Shown in pieces: positions 17,248 to 25,242 of a stretch of 34,185 nucleotides of DNA. The number at the start of each line of letters is the position of its first letter. Positions within the stretch are counted from its first letter, which is position 1. The stretch covers positions 1 through 34,185 of the forward strand of contig NZ_JACDTY010000037.1 in the NCBI RefSeq assembly GCF_013520985.1, given 5' to 3'. This DNA comes from Mesorhizobium neociceri. Its GTDB lineage: Bacteria > Pseudomonadota > Alphaproteobacteria > Rhizobiales > Rhizobiaceae. The notes beneath the pieces are model-generated. The model saw nothing but the letters and a program-made list of their open reading frames with translations. It had not been told where the DNA came from and searched no databases. Made by a program: the position numbers and the translations under genes.

Positions 17248-17850
17248 TCGCGTAATGGTGCGGACGCTCATCCCAGAACAAGGCGACCCGAAGATCTGTT
17301 TCGGCCGCGTCATCGCATTGCCGACCGTGGGCTGTTTCATCTGGTCAGCGATCGGCGTTCCTGATCGCCCGCCCGGATCGCTGGGCTACGTGAACCTGCC
17401 GGCGGCGGTGGATCTCTTTTCGCTCAGCATTTCACGGCCCATTTGGCGCGCATCTTGCGCACAGCCTGCGATCAATGCGCCTGAAACAGGCTTTCCCGGT
17501 CGTTGTTGCGATCTCTCTCCTGCACATGCTCTGGAAGGTGCTGGGATGAACTGCGGGGCTGTATGCCACATTTGCGAGGTGAAGAAGCATGACTTGAACT
17601 TGACTTGCATTTCTCACGCTCCCGCTTAAGGCCAGAACCAATGTTTCTGGACTCGGCCCGACGCGCAGCACGGGATTTCCCGTCAGACACTTTACGGCCG
17701 CAGCCGCAGTTAGCCTCACCTCCCAGCAGATGCGGGACAGTTTTTGCGGTTCAGCTCGAGCACTTTCCCGGTCGTGTTCATCAAGCCCAACTCGATATTC
17801 GAGCCACGCTGCACTATAATGATCCATATGAAGCATTCATTCGAGATTGA
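17248..17850. other. Intergenic stretch without recognised gene
   Basis: Several frames of 60-150 codons are open on both strands. None shows a ribosome binding site, conserved motif or convincing protein composition. It may contain eroded remnants between the gamma-glutamyltransferase-like gene and SBP1. Confidence 0.4.
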
Positions 17851-17863
17851 GAACATATGTTGC
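17851..17863 (+). promoter_or_regulatory. Putative RpiR-family operator upstream of SBP1
   Basis: GAACATATGTTGC (followed by AAAG), about 100 bases ahead of the SBP1 start at 17965. It shares ACATATGTTGC with the aminotransferase site at 21157. Confidence 0.6.
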
Positions 17864-17964
17864 AAAGACGGTCGCTACACGCTATGAACAGCTGCCGCCT
17901 TGAGAGGCCGGATTTGCGCCTCGTGTCGGCGAAGGCAAAAGCAACGGTAGAGAGGGGTATATCC

Positions 17965-18798
17965 ATGAGCAGACTTATGACTGCAGTTGCGGCATCGGTT
18001 GGGGTCGCGATCCTGGCTACGACGAGCGCAACTAATGCTGGGAGGTTGCTCGACAAGGTTCTGAAGTCAAAGACGCTAACTGTGGCCGTGGGAACAGACT
18101 GGGGTCCGGTCTCGCACCTAAACGAGAAGCACGAACTCGAGGGCTACGACGTCGATATCGCGAAGCATATTGCAAAATCGCTTGGTGTGGAGGTCAAGTT
18201 CTTTACGCCGGGTTGGGATATTATCACAGCGGGAAAGTGGGAAGGCAGATGGGATATCGCCATGGGTCAGATGACGCCAACCGCGGCTCGAGCCGAGAAA
18301 TTCGACTTCCCAGCTATTTACTTCTACGAGCAGGTGTTCGCTGTTGTGCAGAATGGCAGCAAGGCGACCAAGCTTGCCGATCTAGACGGCAAGACGGTCG
18401 GCGTCACAGCGAACACAACGTATGAAGCTTATGCCAACCACGCGCTTACCGCAGATTGGAAAGGCAGTTCGCCTGTCACCTATCAATTCGAGCCTGGCGC
18501 AGTCAAAACCTATGCAAGCACCAATGTAGCGTTCGATGACCTCCGACTCGGCGATGGCGTTCGGCTAAACGCAGTTATTACTGACGGGACGTCTGCGAAT
18601 AATGCCATAGGCGCTGGCTATCCAATAAAACTTCTTGGCGACCCGCTATACGCCGCGCCCGGAGCCATCGCGGTGCTTCATGGAGACAAAGAATTCAGCG
18701 GCAAGATCGCCGCGGCTATCCAGAAAATGAAAGAAAACGGCACGCTGTCGAAGCTGTCGTTGAAGTGGTACGGGGTGGACTACACCACCGAAAAATAG
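17965..18798 (+). CDS. Amino-acid-type ABC transporter solute-binding protein SBP1
   Basis: A periplasmic family-3 binding protein of 277 residues. The start is ATG 17965, preceded by AGAGGGG; a longer frame from 17857 would begin inside the operator. Residues 1-24 or so form a Sec signal peptide (LMTAVAASVGVAILATTSAT, then N-A-G). The mature part shows GTDWGPVSHLNEKHELEGYD, then DIAMGQMTPTAARAEKFDF and NVAFDDLRLGDGVRL. There is no lipobox Cys. It is a paralogue of SBP2 (26883) and SBP3 (29896). No permease or ATPase follows, only a hairpin and a permease remnant, so it must rely on a transporter encoded elsewhere, such as the one at 30.8-32.6 kb (inference). The ligand is unknown; ectoine-like or amide-type amino acid derivatives fit the neighbourhood. 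Confidence 0.9.
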   Translation: MSRLMTAVAASVGVAILATTSATNAGRLLDKVLKSKTLTVAVGTDWGPVSHLNEKHELEGYDVDIAKHIAKSLGVEVKFFTPGWDIITAGKWEGRWDIAMGQMTPTAARAEKFDFPAIYFYEQVFAVVQNGSKATKLADLDGKTVGVTANTTYEAYANHALTADWKGSSPVTYQFEPGAVKTYASTNVAFDDLRLGDGVRLNAVITDGTSANNAIGAGYPIKLLGDPLYAAPGAIAVLHGDKEFSGKIAAAIQKMKENGTLSKLSLKWYGVDYTTEK

Positions 18799-18802
18799 AG
18801 GT

Positions 18803-18829
18803 CTAGCGACCGAGGCTGGCCTGGGTAGT
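18803..18829 (+). repeat. Imperfect hairpin after SBP1, homologous to the SBP3 palindrome
   Basis: CTAGCGACCGAGGCTGGCC and following bases correspond to the left arm and centre of the perfect palindrome found 3' of SBP3 at 30761-30792. The right arm has diverged. It begins four bases after the SBP1 stop. Confidence 0.6.
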
Positions 18830-18830
18830 A

Positions 18831-18897
18831 TCTCTCTGAGAGAGGCCGCCTGCTCTATCAGGGAACACAGTCGAAACTCAGAGTCTCGTCCACAAGC
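18831..18897 (+). pseudogene. Remnant of the ABC permease 5' end downstream of SBP1
   Basis: TGCTCTATCAGGGAACACAG and the following CGAAACTCAGAGTCTCGTCC up to CACAAG align with the start of the intact permease at 30811 (TGCTTTATCAGGACACAGTC, then ATCCTGGTCCACAAACC). Homology is lost at about 18897. The SBP1 gene was therefore once followed by a permease gene, as SBP3 still is. Confidence 0.6.
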
Positions 18898-18986
18898 TCA
18901 CTCTGATCACGGATTGAATTGTGAACAGAGGGGGCGGTCGCGTAATCAACCGACCCGCTCGCCCCGGCGAACGCAGCATTGGGAGA

Positions 18987-19949
18987 TCAGTTCGCGCCAT
19001 TCCTTTTGCGTTTCCGACCGCCAGTACTTTTCGCCGCTGAAGAGGCCGGCTTGGGCGGGCGAAGCGCTCGAGTCTGGGTTCTCAATTTCATGTGCGTGTT
19101 GAAATCTGCCAGATGAGCATCGAATCGCAGCAGGGATTCACGGGCGGCTTGTGCACGCTGTCCGGCAATCAATGCCCCCAGCACTTCCGCCACTGCAAAG
19201 GCAGATGTCATAGTGTGAAAGAACGATGGACTTTTTGTTTGGACAAGGACGACGTCGTCAGCGACGCGGGCGAGTGGAGCAACCTCGCTGTCGGTAATGG
19301 CGACAATGGGAATGCCGCGACGATGCGCAACTTTCGCGAGGTCAATCGTTACGCGTGTGTAAGGGAACACGCTTGTCGCAAACAGCACGTCCTCCCGGGC
19401 GGCACGGGCAAACGCATCCGTTCCCGTGCCGGCAACCGCATCGAGCAGGACTGATTTTTCCCCGATCATGGACAAGATGTAATGCAGATGCCACACAATC
19501 GAGTGGCTCGACCTCAGGCCGATGCAATAGACGCGTTTGGCAGACGCAAGGCGCCGCGCGGTCGATACTACCGCGTCAAGTTGGGAGGATTCGGTCAGTT
19601 GGACGATTTGCGCCGCTTGTGTTTGAAGAATCTCGCGAGCGAAACCTTGGTCTCCCTTGCGTTTCTGGGTGACTACTTGCGCGTCAGCTTTTCGTGCGAA
19701 ACCCACATCGCCGCTGCGAACCGCGTCAGCGTACATTTGTCGAAGTTCTTCGTAACCCTCTAGGCCAAGATGTTTGGCCAGTCTTGTCATAGTGGCTGGC
19801 TGCACCCCGGCCAGCCGCGCTTGATCCCGCATGGATAGCAGCGCCACGTCATGTGGATGATCGATGATGTAGCGCGCCGCCAATTGGAACTGCTCCGACA
19901 TTGCGTCGAAGCCGGTAACTAATTGCTCAGAAAGGGGTCCCTCAGCCAT
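18987..19949 (-). CDS. RpiR/MurR-family transcriptional regulator
   Basis: A 320-residue regulator, convergent with SBP1. Residues 1-80 form the HTH_6 (RpiR) DNA-binding domain (FQLAARYIIDHPHDVALLSM, QARLAGVQPATMTRLAKHLG, LEGYEELRQMYADAV). Residues about 130-270 form a SIS sugar-isomerase-type effector domain (VYCIGLRSSHSIVWHLHYIL, DVLFATSVFPYTRVTIDLAK, IPIVAITDSEVAPLARVADD). The C-terminal 30 residues are strongly basic (SAAKSTGGRKRKRNGAN). RpiR proteins bind phosphosugars or other small catabolites through SIS and usually control catabolic operons next to them. A near-palindrome lies 32 bases upstream of the start at 19949, and copies stand before five neighbouring genes or operons, suggesting autoregulation and control of the cluster (inference). 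The start has no strong ribosome site; the ATG at 19901 is an alternative. Confidence 0.9.
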   Translation of the reverse strand: MAEGPLSEQLVTGFDAMSEQFQLAARYIIDHPHDVALLSMRDQARLAGVQPATMTRLAKHLGLEGYEELRQMYADAVRSGDVGFARKADAQVVTQKRKGDQGFAREILQTQAAQIVQLTESSQLDAVVSTARRLASAKRVYCIGLRSSHSIVWHLHYILSMIGEKSVLLDAVAGTGTDAFARAAREDVLFATSVFPYTRVTIDLAKVAHRRGIPIVAITDSEVAPLARVADDVVLVQTKSPSFFHTMTSAFAVAEVLGALIAGQRAQAARESLLRFDAHLADFNTHMKLRTQTRALRPPKPASSAAKSTGGRKRKRNGAN

Positions 19950-19980
19950 TGCCGAGACGTAGCGAAATGTGTTGACCTAT

Positions 19981-19993
19981 GCAACAGGTGTTC
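19981..19993 (-). promoter_or_regulatory. Putative RpiR-family operator in front of the RpiR gene
   Basis: On the minus strand the sequence reads GGAACACCTGTTGC followed by ATA. It is a member of the same motif set, ending 32 bases before the regulator start, a position that suits autorepression. Confidence 0.5.
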
Positions 19994-20060
19994 CATCGTT
20001 CGCCACAGGTCCAACCGGTTTCAATTCGCGACGAAGTCTTCGAGGAGGCCGAACTAGGGA

Positions 20061-20891
20061 CTACAGGTCTTGCCAGGCTTGACGCAGCTCGGCTGCACCA
20101 GCGCTGCGAAGGCCAACCTCCTGGAGAGCTTTCGCAACACCAACGACCAATTCGGCATTTGACTCGGCCAGCTTCCCGTCGGCAAGCCGGCGGTTGTTCT
20201 CAAAGCCGACGCGTATATGTCCGCCGAGCAGAGCCGCTGCGGTCACGCAGGCGGTTTCGCGTTCGCCGAAAGCGCAGACGCTCCAATGGGCAAAACGCGG
20301 CTTAGCCGCGTCGATGAACGGCAACAGGTCCGCCGGACGCGATTTCTGACCCGGTGTGTAACGGCCGAGCACGAAAAGAACCGGAACATCTTTCCACGGG
20401 ATCAGGCCTCGGCGGTGATACTCGTTCAGACGGAACGTCTCGGCCGGATCGTAAAGGATGACCTGCGGCAGAATTTCCTCGGCGCGGATCCAAGACAGCA
20501 ACGATGCGAACCCGGATTCGTGAGCCTGGGTCGGAACCAGTTCGCGTAACGCCAAAGAAACGGCCTGCGGCCGGGTCCCCTTGATGACCGCGATCTGTTG
20601 CTCCGGAGTGTAGCGACCAAGCGCTTCGCTCGTGACCTGGACGATCATTTCATCGCCGACCACTTCGCCGATGGCTTGCGTGACCTCGCGATATGCCGAC
20701 GCATCGAGCAGATGTCCGCCGTCTTGATCCCGTACGTGGACATGGATAAGGCACGCGCCCGCGTCGAGGCACTCCCGAGCCGTCCGCGCCAGTTCAACCG
20801 GCCCGAGCGGCAGGGAAGGGTGGTCGGCCTTAGTCAGCCTGCCGCCATTGGGAGCGACGCAAATCGCTGTCGGCTGTTCGGCATCACTCAT
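20061..20891 (-). CDS. BKACE-family beta-keto acid cleavage enzyme (DUF849)
   Basis: A 276-residue protein read from ATG 20891, which has an excellent AGGAGGTGGTG upstream; the longer frame from 20981 is not needed. Typical features are CVAPNGGRLTKADHPSLPLG at the N-terminus, the metal-binding HVHVRD (His50 and His52), a TIM-barrel body, and GGHIRVGFENN near the end. BKACE enzymes (prototype Kce, 3-keto-5-aminohexanoate cleavage enzyme) condense a beta-keto acid with acetyl-CoA and release acetoacetate plus a new CoA ester. Substrates known in the family include keto acids from lysine fermentation and dehydrocarnitine. It is divergent from the aminotransferase at 21287, and each has its own putative RpiR operator. 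An aminotransferase making a beta-keto acid for this enzyme would be a natural partner (inference). Confidence 0.88.
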   Translation of the reverse strand: MSDAEQPTAICVAPNGGRLTKADHPSLPLGPVELARTARECLDAGACLIHVHVRDQDGGHLLDASAYREVTQAIGEVVGDEMIVQVTSEALGRYTPEQQIAVIKGTRPQAVSLALRELVPTQAHESGFASLLSWIRAEEILPQVILYDPAETFRLNEYHRRGLIPWKDVPVLFVLGRYTPGQKSRPADLLPFIDAAKPRFAHWSVCAFGERETACVTAAALLGGHIRVGFENNRRLADGKLAESNAELVVGVAKALQEVGLRSAGAAELRQAWQDL

Positions 20892-21012
20892 TTCACACCA
20901 CCTCCTGGCTGCTTTTTCCCGGACTGCACGAGGAGTGAACGCGCAGGCGCGCCCCGGCACAAGGCCCGGTACAATGACCAATGATCCATGCAGAACGTAA
21001 TTGCAAGCGTAT

Positions 21013-21027
21013 GAAACATCCGTCGCA
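21013..21027 (+). promoter_or_regulatory. Putative RpiR-family operator on the BKACE side of the divergent promoter region
   Basis: GAAACATCCGTCGCA, the least conserved clear member of the motif set, lying about 120 bases upstream of the BKACE start on the other strand. Confidence 0.4.
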
Positions 21028-21156
21028 CGTGATATTCAGGTAAGCCGTTTGCCCACGCCTCAGAGGGGCAGGATCATGGTCAGCGCTCGGGCGGTAAGGC
21101 CGCGTTCGCCTCTTCCACTCGGACGGGTGATCCGAGCGGTGCACTGGAACGAATTT

Positions 21157-21170
21157 GAAACATATGTTGC
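21157..21170 (+). promoter_or_regulatory. Putative RpiR-family operator upstream of the aminotransferase
   Basis: GAAACATATGTTGC, the best member of the motif set, about 117 bases ahead of the aminotransferase ATG. Confidence 0.6.
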
Positions 21171-21286
21171 GTAAGGGGGGCGAGTCTGCTTAGTGTCGGC
21201 GAACGGACATCGGGGTTTAGCAAATCTCCCGACTGATCGTGCAGTTGGGCTAGCCTATCAAACAACAGCGCAAGCATGAGACTTTC

Positions 21287-22621
21287 ATGAGCAAGATTTT
21301 GCATCGCTCGATTCACGCCGACCTCCCGGTCGCTGTTGGCGGTCGTGGGATCGAGTTGTTCGATGCCCATGGCAAGACTTATATCGACGCGTCTGGGGGC
21401 GCCGCCGTTTCGTGCCTGGGTCATAACCATCCGCACGTGCTGGCGGCATTGCACGCTCAGCTCGACAAACTCGCCTACGCCCATACAGGCTTCTTTACCA
21501 CCGAAATCGCCGAACGGCTGGCGGATAGCCTCATTGCGGATTCGCCGGATGGTATCGATTATGTCTATTTGGTCAGCGGGGGCTCGGAAGCGATGGAAGC
21601 AGCGCTGAAAATGGCGCGCCAGTACTTTGTTGAGAAAGGAGAGAGTCAGCGCAGGCACATTATCGCGCGCCGTCAAAGCTACCACGGGAATACACTGGGT
21701 GCGCTAGCAGCCGGCGGCAATGAGTGGCGTCGGGCTCAGTTCAGGCCACTGCTCATCGAAACCCACCACATAGCGCCATGCTATGCATATCGCGGTCGGT
21801 TAGCTGGCGAGGGCGAGTATCAGTACGGAGAGCGGGTCGCCAACGAGCTGGAGGCGAAAATCCTCGAGCTCGGATCAGATGAAGTGATCGCATTCGTTGC
21901 GGAAACGGTCGTTGGCGCGACGGCAGGCGCGGTGCCAGCTGTCGACGGCTATTTCAAGAGGATCCGCGAGATCTGTGACAGCTACGGCGTTCTCCTGATC
22001 CTTGACGAGGTGATGTGCGGCATGGGGCGCACAGGAACGCTGCACGCATACGAACAGGAAGCCATAGTGCCGGACCTGATCGCGATCGCGAAAGGGTTGG
22101 GCGGCGGGTATCAGCCGGTCGGCGCAGTACTTTTGGGTCGCCGTATCTACGACGCCTTCGCTACAGGGTCGGGCTTCTTCCAACATGGCCATACGTATAT
22201 GGCGCACCCGATGGCCGCGGCGGCCGCTCTCGCAGTGCAGGACGTCGTCCGAGAGCATGGCCTCCTCGACAACGTTGTCCGCATGGGGGAACTGCTCAAC
22301 CATCGGCTCCAAGAGCGCTTCCATAACCATCATTCTGTCGGTGACATCCGCGGGCGCGGCCTCTTCCGGGGGATAGAAATCGTTGCGGACCGCGGGGATA
22401 AGTCGCCGTTCGACCCGGCGCGGAAAGTCAATGTCGCCATTAAACGAGAAGCCATGGCACGCGGGCTGATGGTGTACCCGATGGGTGGCACGATCGATGG
22501 CGTGCAAGGTGACCACATCCTGCTCGCGCCCCCGTTCATCGTCAGCGCCGGCCAGATCGACACAATTGTGGAGCGTCTGGGCGATGCCGTGGACGCCGCG
22601 GTCGCGCGTAGCGTTGCCTGA
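21287..22621 (+). CDS. Class III PLP-dependent aminotransferase
   Basis: A complete 444-residue fold-type I enzyme of the aminotransferase class III (omega-aminotransferase) family. Visible motifs: YIDASGGAAVSCLGHNHPHV, the cofactor phosphate-binding SGGSEAMEAALKMAR, SYHGNTLGAL, ILDEVMCGMGRTG with cofactor-binding Asp240, and IAIAKGLGGGYQPVGAVLLG with the Schiff-base Lys269. The family moves amino groups from omega- or beta-amino acids, diamines or diaminobutyrate to a keto acid. Here it stands divergent to BKACE and ahead of a racemase-like and a PTE-like gene. The DoeA-type enzyme elsewhere in the window would fit a diaminobutyrate role, while BKACE would fit a beta-amino acid role. The substrate is unresolved. 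The ribosome site is weak (GAGAC). Confidence 0.92.
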   Translation: MSKILHRSIHADLPVAVGGRGIELFDAHGKTYIDASGGAAVSCLGHNHPHVLAALHAQLDKLAYAHTGFFTTEIAERLADSLIADSPDGIDYVYLVSGGSEAMEAALKMARQYFVEKGESQRRHIIARRQSYHGNTLGALAAGGNEWRRAQFRPLLIETHHIAPCYAYRGRLAGEGEYQYGERVANELEAKILELGSDEVIAFVAETVVGATAGAVPAVDGYFKRIREICDSYGVLLILDEVMCGMGRTGTLHAYEQEAIVPDLIAIAKGLGGGYQPVGAVLLGRRIYDAFATGSGFFQHGHTYMAHPMAAAAALAVQDVVREHGLLDNVVRMGELLNHRLQERFHNHHSVGDIRGRGLFRGIEIVADRGDKSPFDPARKVNVAIKREAMARGLMVYPMGGTIDGVQGDHILLAPPFIVSAGQIDTIVERLGDAVDAAVARSVA

Positions 22622-22744
22622 TCAAGAGAGAGTCTCTCGAGGATCAAACTGGAATAACAAGGGCCTGCGTTCGCGTCGAATGTGAAGCCGGAGACATGCA
22701 ACTAAAATACTGCGTAGCAGGGCGTTCAGAGAAGGGTAGGCTGA

Positions 22745-23752
22745 ATGCGAAATCTATTGAAACTCGATCTGCTTGCCGGGATGGCGCCATCTGTCATCAC
22801 CACGGGTCTGAGATCATCCCCAGTTTGCGATGAGTCAAAGGAGGCGCATCAATGGCCTTGCGGCCCTATCCTTGGAATTCTTGAGCTTGATGAAGTTCTG
22901 TTGCCCGATAGCCCGTGCCGTATTCCGCGGAAAGGATCTCCTGTGGATCCGGCGACCTTTGGCCGACCCATCGTCACGGAAACGGTAGAAGGCGCATTGG
23001 CGGAGAGCGTTATTCGAGGGACCCCGTCACTCGAAGCCGCTTGTGTGACAGCTGCTCGGCGTTTGGTCGAACGAGGCGCCGGGATGATTTCTGCTGACTG
23101 TGGCTTTTTTATCCGACATCAGGCGGCAGTCTCCGCAGCCGTCAATGTGCCGGTAGTAATGTCAAGCCTACTCCTTATTCCAACGTTGCTTCAACAGCTA
23201 GCACCTGCGCAGAAGCTTGCGGTAATACCCGCTGATTCAAGACACTGCAGTGAAGACCTGTTTGGTATCGAGAATCCGGCAGATCGAGCGAGAGTGGTCG
23301 TTGGCGGGATTGAAGAGGGCGAATACGTACGCAATGCGTTGGCACGTCCATTCGTCCGGACCACCCTTGATCAGATCGAGCAGGAGGTCGCAGCATGTGT
23401 TGCACAACTCCGCGCCAAGTATCCCGACATCGGGATGCTACTCTTCGAATGCACAGGGTTCCCATGCGTGACAGATAGCCTACGCAGTAAGACAGGATTA
23501 TCCATCTACGACATTACGGACCCTTTGCCGGCTCACCCTTGCGGCCATCACCAAGCCCGCGTTGCCCTGAACAGAGTCGGTCAGTCTACACGTGCTACCC
23601 CGAATTCCACAGCCCAGTGTTGTCCCGACAGTAAGGCCATCGTGCGGCCAGATGCCAACAATCTGAAATCTGCATTTTACACGAGCTGCTATTGCGGGCG
23701 AGGCTCGCCAAGCCTGAACAGGATTGGTTTCCGAGCATTCGGAATATCCTGA
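22745..23752 (+). CDS. Asp/Glu/hydantoin racemase-superfamily protein with aberrant C-terminus
   Basis: Starts at ATG 22745 behind AGAAGGGTAGG. The first 260 or so residues show the Asp/Glu racemase-like fold: GPILGILELDEVLLPDSPCR, CVTAARRLVERGAGMISADC with one candidate catalytic Cys (SADCGFF), VPVVMSSLLLIPTLLQ, and IGMLLFECTGFPCVTDSLRS with the second (FECTGFP), then GLSIYDITDPL. After this the frame runs another 75 codons with no similarity to the family and overlaps the next gene, so an indel near 23530 has probably replaced the native end. Members interconvert D/L amino acids or isomerise or decarboxylate related acids. The start of a second such gene is at 34073, beside the DoeA-like gene. 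Function may or may not be retained. Confidence 0.8.
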   Translation: MRNLLKLDLLAGMAPSVITTGLRSSPVCDESKEAHQWPCGPILGILELDEVLLPDSPCRIPRKGSPVDPATFGRPIVTETVEGALAESVIRGTPSLEAACVTAARRLVERGAGMISADCGFFIRHQAAVSAAVNVPVVMSSLLLIPTLLQQLAPAQKLAVIPADSRHCSEDLFGIENPADRARVVVGGIEEGEYVRNALARPFVRTTLDQIEQEVAACVAQLRAKYPDIGMLLFECTGFPCVTDSLRSKTGLSIYDITDPLPAHPCGHHQARVALNRVGQSTRATPNSTAQCCPDSKAIVRPDANNLKSAFYTSCYCGRGSPSLNRIGFRAFGIS

Positions 23753-23793
23753 CCCGGTCAATGGAGATAAATGTGCGGTTAAGCAGAGATGAG

Positions 23794-24813
23794 ATGAGGC
23801 GTAAGGCCCAGACGGTGCTGGGTCTGGTTGACCCGGCGACGCTAGGCCAGACGTTGATGCACGAGCATCTCTTCTGGGATTTTGTACAGCCGGGTCGACA
23901 GGATGAATCGAGCACCGGCGGTCCCGACCCGCGCGACTACTGGAAACTATTGATGGGTGGCGCCGCCGATCCGCGCGACATTCGGCAGAAGGATCGCGGG
24001 GTGGCTGCTCGCGAGGCCGCTCGCATGGTCGAGGCAGGTGGCAGGACAATCGTCGAGCTAACCATCGGCGGTATCGGCCCTGACCCCGAGGGTCTGATGG
24101 AGGTGTCGCGAGAGAGTAACGCCCATATTGTGATGGGCTGCGGTCACTACGTCGAGGACTGCCAGGACCCGGGTAATCACAATCGAACCATCGAGAGCTT
24201 CGCCCAGGAAATGATTGATCAGGTTCAACTGGGTGCCTGGGGAACCCAAGTACGGGCCGGCATCGTTGGTGAGATAGGCTGCCAATGGCCGTGGACCGAT
24301 CTCGAGAAGCGTGTGCTGGCGGCTGCCGTCATCGCCCAGCAGGAAACGGGAGCGGCCCTGACTATCCACCCGGCCCGCCATGAGGACCACCCCTGGATGC
24401 TCATTGAGTTCCTAAGGGAGCACGGGGCCGATCTTTCGCGCACCATCATCGATCATATCGACAGAACAATTTTCGACGATGATCGCCTATTCCGCCTAGC
24501 GGACTCCGGCGTTGTGCTGGAATGGGATCTGTTCGGGCTGGAGAACACATATTACGCGCTTGCGGACATTGACATGCCGAACGACGGCATGCGCATCCGA
24601 ACGATCAGGCGTCTGATTGATCGCGGACATCTTGGGCAGATCGTGATTAGTCACGACATCTGCAACGCAATACGGTTGGCTGAGTTCGGTGGGCATGGCT
24701 ATACCCATATTCAGCAGAAGGTCCTCCCCCATATGGGAAAGCGCGGCTACTCGGGGGATGAGATCAATGCAATCATGATCGATAATCCGCGCCGGCTGCT
24801 GACCTTCGTTTGA
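23794..24813 (+). CDS. Phosphotriesterase-family (amidohydrolase fold) metal hydrolase
   Basis: About 339 residues from ATG 23794 (MRRKAQTVLGLVDPATLGQT), the usual start point for the family; ATG 23761 is an in-frame alternative with no better ribosome site. The binuclear metal site can be traced: LMHEHLFWDF (HxH), GIVGEIGCQWPW (Glu in the bridging position, as in PHP-type members instead of carboxylated Lys), ALTIHPARH, IIDHIDRT, and IVISHDICN (final Asp). Family members hydrolyse phosphotriesters, lactones, or N-acyl and amide bonds; bacterial catabolic ones are often lactonases or amidases. Next to an aminotransferase and amidases, an N-acyl, lactam or lactone substrate is likelier than an organophosphate (inference). 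It is encoded downstream of the racemase-like gene in the same direction. Confidence 0.88.
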   Translation: MRRKAQTVLGLVDPATLGQTLMHEHLFWDFVQPGRQDESSTGGPDPRDYWKLLMGGAADPRDIRQKDRGVAAREAARMVEAGGRTIVELTIGGIGPDPEGLMEVSRESNAHIVMGCGHYVEDCQDPGNHNRTIESFAQEMIDQVQLGAWGTQVRAGIVGEIGCQWPWTDLEKRVLAAAVIAQQETGAALTIHPARHEDHPWMLIEFLREHGADLSRTIIDHIDRTIFDDDRLFRLADSGVVLEWDLFGLENTYYALADIDMPNDGMRIRTIRRLIDRGHLGQIVISHDICNAIRLAEFGGHGYTHIQQKVLPHMGKRGYSGDEINAIMIDNPRRLLTFV

Positions 24814-24835
24814 AGAGGCCCGGCTGACAGCGCTC

Positions 24836-24955
24836 GTGAGCGGAGAGCGGGATGCGGGCCATATCGTCGAAGACGGCATGCCGCACGAATTCTTCACCAA
24901 TCCAAAACACGCAAGAGCCAAGCTATTCCGAGCAGCGGGGCTGGCCGTGCGCAGC
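24836..24955 (+). pseudogene. Orphan 3' end of an amino-acid ABC transporter ATPase gene
   Basis: The segment reads GHIVEDGMPHEFFTNPKHAR and then AKLF. This is the C-terminus of polar amino acid transport ATPases, and it parallels GLIVEENKPHDFFTNPQHER and TKLFLSQ in the intact ATPase at 31782. Walker A, signature and Walker B are absent. It proves a second copy of the transporter ATPase once stood here. The frame runs on to 25180 without family resemblance. Between 24960 and 25242 one frame contains VSYRPGEMVQLQMS and AIEIVRDG, which faintly recalls the start of N,N-dimethylformamidase-type proteins, but I do not call it. Confidence 0.7.
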
Positions 24956-25242
24956 TCCTACTACGAGCGGTGGGGCATGGATGCGCGGGCGGCGAGATCT
25001 GGTGCTACGGCGAGCGGTTTCGTATCGGCCGGGCGAAATGGTGCAACTGCAGATGAGTTTGACAGCACTAGCCTGTGCAATCGAGATCGTGCGCGATGGT
25101 GCGGCCGAGAACAACCCGTGGAACCATCCTCCAGGCAAATTGCGCCTGGCCACAAAAAGCGCCGGCCGGTTGATAGATGATCAGTGGAAACGGCGCGAGG
25201 TACGCCCGCCGGTCAACATGGCAGTTAACAAAGGACCGATCA

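Noticed and set aside
22625..22640. GAGAGAGTCTCTC after the aminotransferase as a terminator
   Set aside because: The stem would be only five base pairs with no U-tract.
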